Shown piece by piece: positions 9,316 through 18,610 of a DNA stretch of 64,000 nucleotides. The stretch is from Bacillota bacterium (lineage in GTDB: Bacteria > Bacillota > Clostridia > Lachnospirales > Lachnospiraceae). Where the stretch lies: positions 46,592-110,591 of the forward strand of contig JAEYOY010000041.1 in the NCBI GenBank assembly GCA_023411215.1, given 5' to 3'. How positions within the stretch are numbered: the stretch's first letter is position 1; each line of letters opens with the position of its first letter. The notes beneath the pieces were generated by a model. It did not search any database. It was not told the origin of the DNA and saw only the letters and a program-made list of their open reading frames with translations. The translations under genes and the position numbers were made by a program.

Positions 9316-10734
9316 TTAGAATCGGAAATCCCTGCTGCCCTCTGCGATCTTGCTTAAATTCAACTTTGCTATACCGAGTACCTTTTCATTTGGAATTTGG
9401 GTTAGCTCGCGTTCAATTAATGCTTCGCCCTTCACTCGTGTATCCTCAGAGGCATAATCCATCAGGTATTCCTTCAGTGTCATAAGTGCATTGGGCTGAC
9501 AGCAGTTTGCAATCTGACCGGACTTCACCAAGGTCATAAAACGGTCCCCGGTTCGTCCTTCCCGGTAGCAGGCGGTGCAGAAGCTGGGAATATGCCCAAG
9601 AGAAAGAAGCCAGTTCACAATCTCATCCAGGGTTCTGGTATCCTCCACATCGAACTGAGCTGAGCTCTCTTCCTCCGGTTCTGGGGCAGCATATCCGCCG
9701 ACACTGGTCTTAGAACCGCCACTAATCTGGGATACACCAAGTTTTAATACTCTCTCCCTGCTCTTCTGGGACTCACGGGTGGATACAATAATTCCGGTGT
9801 AGGGAACCGCAATTCTAAGAATTGCTACAATCTTCTCAAAGATCTCATCCGAAATAGAATCCTTAAAGCTGGAGGCATCAATGTCATCGGCCGGACGAAT
9901 TCTCGGTACACTAATCGTATGCGGTCCTACCCCCATCGCTGCTTCCAGATGCTCTGCATGCATCAGGATTCCTGCAAAATCATAGCGGTACATATTGAGG
10001 CCGTATAGAACGCCGAGGCCTACATCATCAATTCCCGCTTCCATGGCACGATCCATGGCTTCTGTGTGATACGCATAATTATGCTTCGGGCCAGTCGGGT
10101 GAAGCTTCTCATAATTTTCTTTGTGATAGGTCTCCTGGAAGAGGATATAGGTTCCGATTCCTGCTTCCTTCAGCTTACGATAATTATCCACTGTTGTTGC
10201 CGCAATATTTACATTCACCCTGCGGATCTCTCCGTTCTTATGCTTGATGGAGTAGATCGTATTAATACTTTCAAGAATATATTCAATCGGATTATTAACA
10301 GGATCCTCACCGGCCTCCAATGCTAATCGCTTATGCCCCATATCCTGCAGAGCAATTACCTCCCTGCGGATCTCATCCTGTGTAAGCTTCTTGCGTGGTA
10401 TATGTTTATTGACATAGTGATAAGGGCAGTAAACACAACCGTTGACACAATAATTAGAGAGATAAAGGGGAGCAAACATTACGATGCGGTTACCATAAAA
10501 TCGCTGTTTAATCTTTACCGCCAGCTCGTACATCCTCTGAATTTGATCCTCCTGCTCACATTCCAGCAATACAGAGGCTTCACGATGGGTGATACCCTTG
10601 AGGTTCTCAGCCTTAGCCAGAATCTCATCAATTAATGCTCTGTTATTCTTATTCGATTTGGCATATTCTAATGTATCGAGAATTTCCTCATGATTAATAA
10701 ATTCTTCTGCTTTCTTACTTCTTACATCATACAT
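9316..10734 (-). CDS. hydG: [FeFe]-hydrogenase maturase HydG (tyrosine lyase, radical SAM)
   Basis: Cleaves tyrosine to p-cresol plus the CO and CN- ligands of the hydrogenase 2Fe cluster (472 aa). The radical SAM site is CVNGCVYC (Cys-x3-Cys-x2-Cys) near residue 95. The C-terminal cluster motif is CTACYREGRTGDR, with a further Cys in IANCCQPN, which matches the second [4Fe-4S] site of HydG. GGAGATTGAACC precedes ATG 10734. Its 5' end overlaps the end of hydE by 13 bp, indicating translational coupling. Confidence 0.96.
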   Translation of the reverse strand: MYDVRSKKAEEFINHEEILDTLEYAKSNKNNRALIDEILAKAENLKGITHREASVLLECEQEDQIQRMYELAVKIKQRFYGNRIVMFAPLYLSNYCVNGCVYCPYHYVNKHIPRKKLTQDEIRREVIALQDMGHKRLALEAGEDPVNNPIEYILESINTIYSIKHKNGEIRRVNVNIAATTVDNYRKLKEAGIGTYILFQETYHKENYEKLHPTGPKHNYAYHTEAMDRAMEAGIDDVGLGVLYGLNMYRYDFAGILMHAEHLEAAMGVGPHTISVPRIRPADDIDASSFKDSISDEIFEKIVAILRIAVPYTGIIVSTRESQKSRERVLKLGVSQISGGSKTSVGGYAAPEPEEESSAQFDVEDTRTLDEIVNWLLSLGHIPSFCTACYREGRTGDRFMTLVKSGQIANCCQPNALMTLKEYLMDYASEDTRVKGEALIERELTQIPNEKVLGIAKLNLSKIAEGSRDFRF

Positions 10735-11792
10735 GGTTCAATCTCCTTTTCATTATAGTCACCACGATTAACGGTTAATTCATATCCAATCTTCTTCATC
10801 CTACGGTCCAGACAGAATCGGCACTCCGCAGCCTCATCTCCGGTACAGATTTTATTATCATATAGCTCATAATTCTTACGGACGGAGGTTGGTGACAAGT
10901 TCGGCATTACTACATTGGCTCCAGACAGAATTCCCTCTTCTCTTCCGTTCGGATGTATCGTACCGAGGGCGGTAGTAGAAGGAATTAGAGTACTTGGTAG
11001 CATCAATCGTAGGATACTGATCAACGTTAATGTCAGCTCCATCGATCCCTTCGATTCATTTGCAAAGGGTGTCTCATGGTGAGGCAGGAAGGGTCCGATG
11101 CCTACCATCTGAGGGGAAAGCTCCTTTAAAAATAATAGATCCTCAGCGATATTCTCCATTGTCTGGTAAGGGGAGCCCACCATAAAACCAGCTCCCACCT
11201 GAAACCCGATTTTTTTCAAGTCATAGAGACATTGCTTCCGGTTCTTGAGTGTAAGGTTAGTCGGATGGAGCTTACTGTAATGCTCCTCGTTGGCTGTCTC
11301 ATGACGAAGGAGATAGCGGTCCGCTCCTGCCTCATAAAACCGAAGGTAGCTTTCATAGCTCTTCTCGCCTATAGAGAGGGTTAGAGCGCAGTCCGAAAAG
11401 TTCTCCTTAATCATTCGGATGATTGATACCATATCCTCATCGGAGTAGCTGCCATCCTCGCCACCCTGTAATACAAAGGTCCGAAAGCCCAATTCATACC
11501 CTTCCTTACAACAAGCAAGAATCTGCTCGTTCGTAAGGCGATATCTTGTAACACAGCGGTTACTCCTTCGGATACCACAGTAATAACAATCATTCTTACA
11601 ATAATTTGTGAATTCGATTAAACCTCTAGTATAGATTTGATTACCAAAATGCTTAATCGCAACAGCTCTTCCTCTCTCTCGGAGATAGTCCCTGTCCTCC
11701 GCGCCTATCTCGGTTAACAATTCAAGAAACTCTTCTTTCGAAAGTATCCTTTGCTCTTCTAATTGATCAATTAATTTTCTAATATCAGCCAT
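10722..11792 (-). CDS. hydE: [FeFe]-hydrogenase maturase HydE (radical SAM)
   Basis: Radical SAM enzyme needed for the dithiomethylamine-bridged 2Fe cluster (356 aa). It has FTNYCKNDCYYCGIR (Cys-x3-Cys-x2-Cys), LQGGEDG and HPNGREEGILSGANVVMPN. The chosen start is ATG 11792 (MADIRK), preceded by GGAGAAG. In-frame codons upstream at 11822 and 11849 lack ribosome sites. It is the first gene of hydEGF. A promoter, structured leader and terminator lie 85-320 bp upstream. It overlaps hydG by 13 bp. Confidence 0.94.
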   Translation of the reverse strand: MADIRKLIDQLEEQRILSKEEFLELLTEIGAEDRDYLRERGRAVAIKHFGNQIYTRGLIEFTNYCKNDCYYCGIRRSNRCVTRYRLTNEQILACCKEGYELGFRTFVLQGGEDGSYSDEDMVSIIRMIKENFSDCALTLSIGEKSYESYLRFYEAGADRYLLRHETANEEHYSKLHPTNLTLKNRKQCLYDLKKIGFQVGAGFMVGSPYQTMENIAEDLLFLKELSPQMVGIGPFLPHHETPFANESKGSMELTLTLISILRLMLPSTLIPSTTALGTIHPNGREEGILSGANVVMPNLSPTSVRKNYELYDNKICTGDEAAECRFCLDRRMKKIGYELTVNRGDYNEKEIEPCMM

Positions 11793-11874
11793 AATCTTCT
11801 CCGTTTCTATCTTTCTTCTCATGAAACTAGGAATTAAGTGTATACCCAAAGATGAAAAGTTTATTATTAATTTA

Positions 11875-12075
11875 AAATGAGTCGTGGAACAAAAAAATCC
11901 CTACGCCTAATAGGCGTAAGGATAGTACAATCCAATAAAAGCATCTGTTAGTCCAACAGCCTCAGCCTAATTGCTTCTGCTCCGGATTTATATCAGCATA
12001 CCAGTTATGGTTCTCTATTCTTCGCCTTTCACGCGGGCGTACCCTAGTGGTCAGAACGATTTATTTGTTATTTAT
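11875..12075 (-). promoter_or_regulatory. Structured 5' leader of hydEGF (candidate riboswitch/attenuator)
   Basis: Between a strong promoter (12082-12110) and hydE lies about 280 nt of untranslated leader. It ends in an intrinsic terminator. The leader RNA contains CCACTAGGGTACGCC and GGCG arms, GTTCT/AGAGAAC, and a CTGTT-GGAC-AACAG hairpin just before the terminator. The GC-rich, non-coding aptamer-like part followed by a terminator is the layout of a transcriptional riboswitch. I could not match it to a class I know. CTAGGG recalls ykkC or TPP cores, but the remaining conserved blocks are absent. Confidence 0.6.
11891..11922 (-). terminator. Intrinsic terminator inside the hydE leader
   Basis: On the minus strand CTTACGCCTA pairs with TAGGCGTAGG (11911-11920 with 11899-11908) and is followed by seven T (11897-11891). 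It lies about 100 nt before hydE, in the same direction, so it would attenuate hydEGF unless antiterminated. Confidence 0.8.
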
Positions 12076-12081
12076 TTAACG

Positions 12082-12110
12082 ATTATATAATAAAATCCAA
12101 GCTTTGTAAA
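12082..12110 (-). promoter_or_regulatory. Promoter of the hydEGF operon
   Basis: On the minus strand TTTACA (12110-12105) and TATAAT (12087-12082) are separated by exactly 17 nt. This predicts a transcript start near 12075 and a long leader before hydE. Confidence 0.7.
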
Positions 12111-12251
12111 TAGGTATTTTCTGAATGAATGTTTTTCTCAGTGGCAATCTAGGGACGGTTACTGACAGCCGTGGAACCTTTGATATCATTGGTTTTGAAG
12201 ACAGCGAAAAGTATTCTGATCCGCTGTTACTATTCATTGAACATATTTGGA

Positions 12252-14255
12252 TTACTCCTTGGTAGCTTCTGCCTTCTTCTGCCAGGTTCCTTTCACCTTT
12301 GTAAGAACAAGTTCATCGCAAGCCAACGGATTTTTCTTATTCTCATCTTCATAGATGCGTGCACGCACCGTAACCTCACCTGAGTCCACGAAGGAAATCG
12401 GATTCCATATAATTGTACCTTGATTATCATCCCAGGAATAGGTGACAGGATAGCCGTTATGCTGATCTGTAATCCCTACTGCCTTCTTCGTATCAGCATT
12501 CCAGCTGCGAAGCATACCTCCGTCCGCCTGCCATTCGATGACGTATCGCTGCGGAAGCTTCTCCGACTTTACCGAAAGTCCGAGGCCCCAGGTGGAGGAC
12601 AGGCTGGAATAGGATCCTTCACACTGTAGAAAATCATGGTCAGAAATCTCTACAAGTTGTCCGTTCTTGCCTGTATTGATCAGAAAAGCATAGACGCACT
12701 CCTTCTCCCCCCATCGGCAGGTGATTAGAAATAGTCTCCTCCAGTCTCGGTCATAGTCCTCCAAATTGGAACTGAGATAAAGTGAGAAATGCTGTTTTAG
12801 TTCAAAGCTCACTCTTGAGGAGTCCAGTATCTTAACGGTCTGTCCATGAAGCACATTCCCTCCAAACCGCTGCACTCCGTTCTCATCCAGCATTGCGTCA
12901 GATACCTGAATGGAATCCGGAATACTGTCACCAAAGTCTATAGCAATCGTCTTCTCCAATGACTCTGTGCCGAAGGAACCCAGATTTACCTTAGGAAGAA
13001 AATCTTTCTTAGCAAGGATCTCCTCCAGAGCTTCTGTCTTCGTAAATTCAGAAACCTCGTCCCCCCACGCGGTCCTATGAACCACATAATCGAGACCGAT
13101 TCCATCAATGGTGATGTTAATGTCCGGCGGATCCTTCGGAAACTTCTTATCCATTCCCAGAAGGAGATTCTGGTCGTAAGAGACTGCCCATTCGGTATAA
13201 GGAAAATGCTCCATATCCTTAAGCACCAGGGACTGCTCCTTCACGGTAATGGCTCCGTAATCTGCGAGTTCTCCAAGTAACCGTATTTCATCGTCTCTCT
13301 TGATTAGGGACAGCTTCTCATATTCTCCCTCAGATACAAAGCAGTTGCCGTATTTCATCAACGGAATCTCCGTCATGGAGCTAAAGAAAATTGGATTCTG
13401 ATATTCGTAGGCAATTATGTTATGCAGGAACAAACCATCCTTCCAGGTGGTATACAGATCTACCAATTCATCGCTTCCGTCCCGGTCAATATCCACTATG
13501 ACTGCATTGGCCAAATCACCCTCCACATAGGATACCACACCCTTTCGCACCAGGAAGCACCCAGAAAAGCCCCAGTCACTGACTGCTGCAAAGGCTTGAA
13601 GTGTAAGCCGCTCATAGGCCTCCGGAATAAAAATCTCTAATAACCCTGTAATCTTCTGGCGGGCAGTAGGAATTACCTCCTCCTTTACCTTCTGATCTAC
13701 CTCTTCCTGTATCCGGGAAAGAATGCTGCTTGCATCAACTGCAGCTTCCCGGCTGTTTATATCCTCCAGACTAATCCCTCGATCCACCCGTAGCAGGATA
13801 CTGTTGCTAAGGGGCATCTCTTCCCCCGGTAGGTAGGTAATCAGCTGTAGGACAGTATCCTCCTTAATAAGCCGGTATGAGGTTGTTCCCTCCTGAACCT
13901 TTGGGGACAGCGTTTCTCCATTTATGCTCTTCCAGCCTTCCTGATCCAGCGTTTGAAGATAAGAAACCATTCCGGCCTCCGTAATATAACTGTAGTAGGT
14001 GCCGCATTCCCAATTTACCTGATACTCCGCGCAGGGAACGGGTATGTCCGCCTGCCGCTCCGCTTCGCCTTCTATTAAGACAGACGGTTCAGCTTCTATC
14101 GCATCTGCTTTGGCATTCCTTAAGGAACCATCATTACGGTCGATAATAATGTAACAGATTACTGTATAAACGATTAGCATCAATATCACTGCACCGATGC
14201 CAAGTCTTGAAGTCCACTTACAAGGCCCAAGCTTAAAATCCTCATACTTTCTCAT
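12252..14255 (-). CDS. Large membrane-anchored extracytoplasmic protein, unknown function
   Basis: 667 aa with one N-terminal membrane segment (residues ~18-40); the rest is predicted to be outside. Around residues 250-260 is an FG-GAP-like, calcium-binding style motif (VDIDRDGSDEL). No catalytic motif was recognised. The start ATG 14255 was chosen because AAGGGTG lies 6 nt upstream; an in-frame GTG at 14264 overlaps that site. It is the last gene of blaI - M56 protease - this gene. The M56 protein here has no C-terminal sensor domain, so this protein could be the sensor, the target or the effector of that circuit (inference). Confidence 0.65.
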   Translation of the reverse strand: MRKYEDFKLGPCKWTSRLGIGAVILMLIVYTVICYIIIDRNDGSLRNAKADAIEAEPSVLIEGEAERQADIPVPCAEYQVNWECGTYYSYITEAGMVSYLQTLDQEGWKSINGETLSPKVQEGTTSYRLIKEDTVLQLITYLPGEEMPLSNSILLRVDRGISLEDINSREAAVDASSILSRIQEEVDQKVKEEVIPTARQKITGLLEIFIPEAYERLTLQAFAAVSDWGFSGCFLVRKGVVSYVEGDLANAVIVDIDRDGSDELVDLYTTWKDGLFLHNIIAYEYQNPIFFSSMTEIPLMKYGNCFVSEGEYEKLSLIKRDDEIRLLGELADYGAITVKEQSLVLKDMEHFPYTEWAVSYDQNLLLGMDKKFPKDPPDINITIDGIGLDYVVHRTAWGDEVSEFTKTEALEEILAKKDFLPKVNLGSFGTESLEKTIAIDFGDSIPDSIQVSDAMLDENGVQRFGGNVLHGQTVKILDSSRVSFELKQHFSLYLSSNLEDYDRDWRRLFLITCRWGEKECVYAFLINTGKNGQLVEISDHDFLQCEGSYSSLSSTWGLGLSVKSEKLPQRYVIEWQADGGMLRSWNADTKKAVGITDQHNGYPVTYSWDDNQGTIIWNPISFVDSGEVTVRARIYEDENKKNPLACDELVLTKVKGTWQKKAEATKE

Positions 14256-14333
14256 AATCATCACCCTTTCGAATAAGATGCGGTCTCTCGCATCTCAAAT
14301 CACTCCAACGCAACAGCTGCCCTATGATACGAT

Positions 14334-15254
14334 TTATGACATCCCATTAGTCAGCAGCAAAACAGCCACACTTACCATCAGAAGGCCAACGCAAAGTGCC
14401 GAAAACCAGGTAAGCCTCCGATAAGAAAGTACCTGTAAAACCCTTAGCTTCACCTTATTACTACCGAAGGCAGAGGAGAAGATCGTTGAGTCCCCATCGG
14501 CATAGGTCAGTAGTGTGCGAGCGTACTCCTTCCGCTCCTCAGGCTTCAACCTCTTTATAGCACCCTCATCACAAGCCAGCTCGCAATCATTCAAGAATAA
14601 CTTCAGAAACACCCAGCTCATGGGATTAAACCAGTGGATGCATGCGGCAAGAATTGCTATCATTCGCCATAGATTGTCTCGTCTATATATATGAATTTTT
14701 TCATGGAGTAGGATATATACAAGCTTCTCATCCTCCGTATCAAGAGGTAGTATAATTCGCGGACGGAGAATTCCTATTACCGTCGGGGAATTAACCATTG
14801 GCCCCTCATACAGATTATCCCGGAGTAAAACCACCTTCTTCAGTTCTGACATTGTTAACCCATACAGAATAAGCATAGCGAGGATACCGGCTAGTGCAAG
14901 CACGAGCCATATCATCGACGCAACGGTAAAAACATTCTCCCATGCGCTGCTTCTATACGCTATGGGCTGATAGGTCTCCGCTCTCTGTATTGTATTGGAT
15001 AGAGACAAAGAGAAGTCCTCTACTGGTACTGTCTTCACCATAGTCATTCCGGAAAGTCTGGATAGAATATTCATCAGGCTTAGCTTACTGGAGAAGCTGA
15101 CCGGGCATAACATGCGTATTAAAACCACTCCCCAGAGAGCATATATCACGGTTCTCGGACAAGTCTTAATATAACGAAGTGTATACAGCAGCATTCCGTA
15201 GACTGTTGCTATAATACTCATATTTAATATCCAATAAAAGGCTTCCCTCAGCAT
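14334..15254 (-). CDS. M56 family (BlaR1/MecR1-type) membrane metalloprotease
   Basis: Signal-transducing protease that normally inactivates a BlaI repressor (306 aa). Several membrane segments are visible (residues ~5-25, 35-55, 105-135, 285-303). The zinc site is HEKIH (HExxH) plus ELACDEGA, whose Glu is the third ligand. It ends soon after the last membrane segment and lacks the penicillin-binding C-terminal sensor domain of BlaR1. It lies 21 bp after blaI and 78 bp before the large anchored protein, so the three genes form one unit. A beta-lactam role is not supported; other M56/BlaI pairs sense other envelope signals. Confidence 0.85.
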   Translation of the reverse strand: MLREAFYWILNMSIIATVYGMLLYTLRYIKTCPRTVIYALWGVVLIRMLCPVSFSSKLSLMNILSRLSGMTMVKTVPVEDFSLSLSNTIQRAETYQPIAYRSSAWENVFTVASMIWLVLALAGILAMLILYGLTMSELKKVVLLRDNLYEGPMVNSPTVIGILRPRIILPLDTEDEKLVYILLHEKIHIYRRDNLWRMIAILAACIHWFNPMSWVFLKLFLNDCELACDEGAIKRLKPEERKEYARTLLTYADGDSTIFSSAFGSNKVKLRVLQVLSYRRLTWFSALCVGLLMVSVAVLLLTNGMS

Positions 15255-15275
15255 AACAGACCCCTCCTGCAGCTA

Positions 15276-15644
15276 TTATCTTGACTCCTGTTCATTAATC
15301 AACTTCTTGAGCTCCGCCAGCTCATCTCCTGTGAGCTTCTCATTCTGAAGAAACGCTGCAAAGAAGGCCTTCTTCGATCCCTGATAGAGCTTATCAATCA
15401 GACTCTTCGTCTCTGCACTCTGCACCTGCTCCCTTTTCAGCTTCGACAAGCATATGAAATTCGGTTCTTCTCTGAGAATCAGATCCTTCTCTATCAGCTT
15501 CTTAATAATCGTATAAGTAGTATTCTTATTCCAGCCGATGCTCTCTCCCAGTATTAAGCTGATCTCCTTGGCACTGATCGGTTCCCTCTCCCAGATAATT
15601 TCCATCACCTTTAGCTCGCTGTCATATAATTTAACCGTATTCAT
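15276..15644 (-). CDS. BlaI/MecI/CopY family transcriptional repressor
   Basis: 122 aa. A winged helix with ISAKEISLILGESIGWNKNT and TYTIIKKLIEKDLI matches the BlaI DNA-binding domain. The C-terminal half is the dimerisation and cleavage region. It is first in the operon with the M56 protease. A 44-bp perfect dyad lies 14 bp upstream of its start (15658-15701), so the operon is probably autorepressed and released by M56-dependent cleavage (family knowledge plus inference). Confidence 0.9.
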   Translation of the reverse strand: MNTVKLYDSELKVMEIIWEREPISAKEISLILGESIGWNKNTTYTIIKKLIEKDLILREEPNFICLSKLKREQVQSAETKSLIDKLYQGSKKAFFAAFLQNEKLTGDELAELKKLINEQESR

Positions 15645-15657
15645 CCTCTTATCCTCT

Positions 15658-15701
15658 CAGACTATAGTAATAGTATATCTTTATACTATTACTATAGTCT
15701 G
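15658..15701. promoter_or_regulatory. Operator dyad upstream of blaI
   Basis: Perfect 20-bp inverted arms (15658-15677 and 15682-15701) around a 4-bp centre. Each arm contains GACTATAGTAATAGTATA. Position just ahead of the blaI-like gene and high symmetry fit a BlaI-family operator. Confidence 0.75.
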
Positions 15702-15805
15702 ATTATGTCAAGATAATTTTTCCATAATCAGGAGTATGCAATTCGTTTTACTGATTTTAAATATGCGCACACAATGATTGTTCGCATTGCTACATTTGCT
15801 TTACA

Positions 15806-15884
15806 CAAAAAAGCTGCCTCAAGCTTCTGATGTTTCTTCGCGCAATATAACATCGCAAAGAATAACAAAAGTCTGGAAGCAGCC
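15806..15884 (-). terminator. Candidate terminator downstream of the three-membrane-gene unit
   Basis: On the minus strand GCTGCTTC (15883-15876) pairs with GAGGCAGC (15820-15813), followed by TTTTTT. The large loop contains a second 7-bp hairpin (CTTTGCG with CGCGAAG). It separates the 16046-18454 genes from the blaI operon. Confidence 0.6.
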
Positions 15885-16045
15885 AAAACCTATCCATCGC
15901 ATTACTATGCTTACATTATGGTAAGACTCAGATTTTTTTGTTATATAACTCGGGTCATGGTTCTAACTAATCTGGAATAAATTTTACATATAATGTTGTC
16001 CAACAAATTTACATCTTTTCCTTACTCCTTTCATTCAATTCATAT

Positions 16046-16897
16046 TTATGGATAGACAAAAGTCATTATTACCAGTCCTATCGCAGCACTCAGCACATTC
16101 GCAAATATAGCATACAATACTCTTCTCCCCCTGCTATGTTCTTTAAGAAACAGAGCAAAAAGAATGCTTTCGGTGATTATTATGACAAGCTCTACGGGGA
16201 AAAACACAAGTGATGCGGTCAGAAGTCCTTCCTTCTGAAAAAGTACTCCTATGGTCAGAGTTAGTGCGATCTGGGTAACTAGGTTGATGAGTAAAAAGGC
16301 TACCCAGTTCCTCTTCAACGAGAAGCCAAATACCAGCAATAGAATTCCTTCTATGAAAAGAGTAGCCGTGCAGGTTCCGAGAAACTGCTTAACGTATGCT
16401 AGTGTAGACTTCTCCAGAACGACGGTATTCTGATTATAATCATAGGTTAAGACTGTCTTAAGAGAGGTCCTATGGATCTCCTCTGATACAATCAGCTTGT
16501 TCTCTGGTGTCACGATAATAAGCTTAAAATCATCCGGAACACCCATATAACCAAAACGATGTTCCATCCCTTCCCCTGTCTTTACTCCAGTTAATTCTCC
16601 CCACATGGGTGCCGGTGTTCCCTTTACTAATCCGGGTCTCCAACCTTCCTCCTCATAGCTATCCAAAAGCTTAAGCTTCTCCGGATCATAGCCATCAAGC
16701 TCAAGCCTCATATATGCATTGGCTTCACGCGTTAATAAATCGAGATAATATTCTCCCTCTGGCGGATTGATCACCTTCACCAGGATTTCCGGCTTGGGCC
16801 CCATATCGGCGAGAGCAGTCGAAGCCGGCAGTAATAATAACACCACAACTGTACAAAGAAAGATGATTACCTTACGAATTCTTTTCTCCTTCTCCAT
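16046..16897 (-). CDS. Membrane protein with extracytoplasmic N-terminal domain, unknown
   Basis: 283 aa. A signal or membrane segment (residues ~8-30, ending TALADMGPKPEI) is followed by a ~135-residue external domain. Four C-terminal membrane segments start near VKQFLGTCTATLFIEGILLL. Clostridia have many such proteins with an ADMGPKP start after the signal peptide, but I know no function. The start ATG 16897 has GGGAGG 7 nt upstream. It is the third gene of a compact three-gene unit, 32 bp after its neighbour. Confidence 0.7.
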   Translation of the reverse strand: MEKEKRIRKVIIFLCTVVVLLLLPASTALADMGPKPEILVKVINPPEGEYYLDLLTREANAYMRLELDGYDPEKLKLLDSYEEEGWRPGLVKGTPAPMWGELTGVKTGEGMEHRFGYMGVPDDFKLIIVTPENKLIVSEEIHRTSLKTVLTYDYNQNTVVLEKSTLAYVKQFLGTCTATLFIEGILLLVFGFSLKRNWVAFLLINLVTQIALTLTIGVLFQKEGLLTASLVFFPVELVIIITESILFALFLKEHSRGRRVLYAIFANVLSAAIGLVIMTFVYP

Positions 16898-16929
16898 ATC
16901 TTTTCCTCCCATCGACAACCTTCTTACCG

Positions 16930-17559
16930 CTATACTCTCTCATCCAATCGATTCGGGTCGTCTTTTATCTCTTCTACGACACTGTCTACATCCACTCTAT
17001 TAGAAGCTGTAGATACCCCTGACGGTTCCTGCCATATTCGTTTCAGTCTTCCCAGCATCACCATAAGCCAGAATCTTAAGAACAGTCCGATTAAGATCAT
17101 AACAAAAGCAAAGGTGGTTTCGGCAATTGTTATGGCGATGCACATGCCTATGATATAGATCGTCATAAATACCGTATAGGTTCTCTGTTCACGACGGTAA
17201 TCATCGGCCAGATTCTTACTATTCATAACGATCAATTTCTCAATGCTTCCTTCCAGAATATAGTATACCAGAAAAAGCTCCAATACTGAGAACAATAATG
17301 GATAGTAGCTCATAGCGATTGACTGCTGCTGAGGCGTCCAGATTAAGAGAAAACTGAATACGCCAAGTATCGTTAACAGCATGGATGTGATACGTGCCTT
17401 ATGATAATAAGGAGAAGTAAACTCCTTCTGCAGATGATCGATTCCTCGTGACACAATCATATAACTGACAAAAGCGGGAAGGATTGCAATCGGTCCCAGA
17501 TTGATATGGAAGGTGATAAAAAAGATACCCCAAAATATAATTCGAAAGCCTTCAAACAT
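16930..17559 (-). CDS. Polytopic membrane protein, unknown
   Basis: 209 aa with about five to six membrane segments (IIFWGIFFITFHINLGPIAI, MLLTILGVFSFLLIW, YPLLFSVLELFLVYYIL, FMTIYIIGMCIAITIAETTF, FAFVMILIGLFLRFWLMVML) and a charged cytoplasmic tail. The chosen start, ATG 17559, sits one base past the upstream gene's stop at 17561, with a GGGGTGG ribosome site inside the end of that gene. This suggests translational coupling. No domain recognised. Confidence 0.7.
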   Translation of the reverse strand: MFEGFRIIFWGIFFITFHINLGPIAILPAFVSYMIVSRGIDHLQKEFTSPYYHKARITSMLLTILGVFSFLLIWTPQQQSIAMSYYPLLFSVLELFLVYYILEGSIEKLIVMNSKNLADDYRREQRTYTVFMTIYIIGMCIAITIAETTFAFVMILIGLFLRFWLMVMLGRLKRIWQEPSGVSTASNRVDVDSVVEEIKDDPNRLDERV

Positions 17560-17560
17560 A

Positions 17561-18454
17561 TCAGAACCCACCCCTTCCCATAAGATATCTAAATACATCC
17601 ATATAGCCGTTAAAATATTTACGCTTTGTCATATCATAGATACGAATAAAACCCTGCGTTTTGTCCTCCTTGGTATAGGTAAGCTTAGGACGGACATCAT
17701 AGACATCATAGCCTCCATCATCGGGAACCTTTTTGATATTATTCTCAATTGTCAGAGTATCCCCTCTCTTTAGCTCCAGAGTCCCAAGCTCAGAATAGGG
17801 AAACGTATTAATCGTCAGGTCCAACACCGGATCGGCTTCTTCTATAATCGGTGATTCCAACTTTAGATGACTAAGCTTTTGCCGTACATATAAGGTAGTC
17901 TTCGAAATACCTTGACTAGAGGAGCCTGCGCTCGTGATATCCATTGCCGGCACCTCCGAAGTATCGCTATAGATCAGTATTCTTCCCAGATTAACCTTTT
18001 GCGAGCTGCCATCACTGAAGGAAATTAATGCGTTATTAAGCTCAATCTCACCCTTCCAGTCTTCAAGAAAGTAATTATTCATATACAGATAAGCCGTTCT
18101 TAAGCTATAGCGCCCTATGACTTCACCACGCTGTTGGGTTGAATCATTCGAGAAAAAGGTAAATGAATTATTAAAGTACTGGGCATTTTCTGTTGCCATA
18201 AAAAAGTAATCCGGTGCCTCTAAAAAGGATATCCCTGTTACTTCTTTTGTATCATTGCTATTGGTTAGATATCGGAGCTCCAGAACAGGCTGATTATACC
18301 CGGTTGACTGAGATGGTACTGCACTCACAGCTACACAATAGGTCAGAAATACCGGCTCCTTCAATCTGGTGAGATACGAAAATCCCACGCAGCTAACGAT
18401 TGTCAGAGCGATTAATATCGTACATATCCTCAGATAATTATTCTCGTTTTTCAT
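17561..18454 (-). CDS. Single-pass extracytoplasmic protein, unknown
   Basis: 297 aa. An N-terminal membrane anchor (residues ~9-30, CTILIALTIVSCVGFSYLT) is followed by an external, beta-rich region without Cys pairs. The start ATG 18454 is preceded by GAGGTGG. It is first in a tight unit with two polytopic membrane proteins, so the three may form an envelope complex (inference from spacing only). No domain recognised. Confidence 0.68.
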   Translation of the reverse strand: MKNENNYLRICTILIALTIVSCVGFSYLTRLKEPVFLTYCVAVSAVPSQSTGYNQPVLELRYLTNSNDTKEVTGISFLEAPDYFFMATENAQYFNNSFTFFSNDSTQQRGEVIGRYSLRTAYLYMNNYFLEDWKGEIELNNALISFSDGSSQKVNLGRILIYSDTSEVPAMDITSAGSSSQGISKTTLYVRQKLSHLKLESPIIEEADPVLDLTINTFPYSELGTLELKRGDTLTIENNIKKVPDDGGYDVYDVRPKLTYTKEDKTQGFIRIYDMTKRKYFNGYMDVFRYLMGRGGF

Positions 18455-18610
18455 AAACCACCTCGTATAAGCAAACTTTATCAAACTTTATCTTATTATA
18501 AGCTCCGCATGGCGAGCATATCCTTCTACAAATTGATAAACACCATCCGACACCATATTCTAACATTTCATTCCTTGTCTATGCAAGCAGCTTAAGGAAA
18601 CATTAATATT

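Noticed and set aside
11875..12075. Assignment of the hydE leader to TPP or ykkC riboswitch families.
   Set aside because: Only a CTAGGG-like string matches; the other conserved blocks of these classes were not found.
14334..15644. A beta-lactamase regulatory operon.
   Set aside because: No beta-lactamase or penicillin-binding domain is present; only the BlaI/M56 pair is shared.
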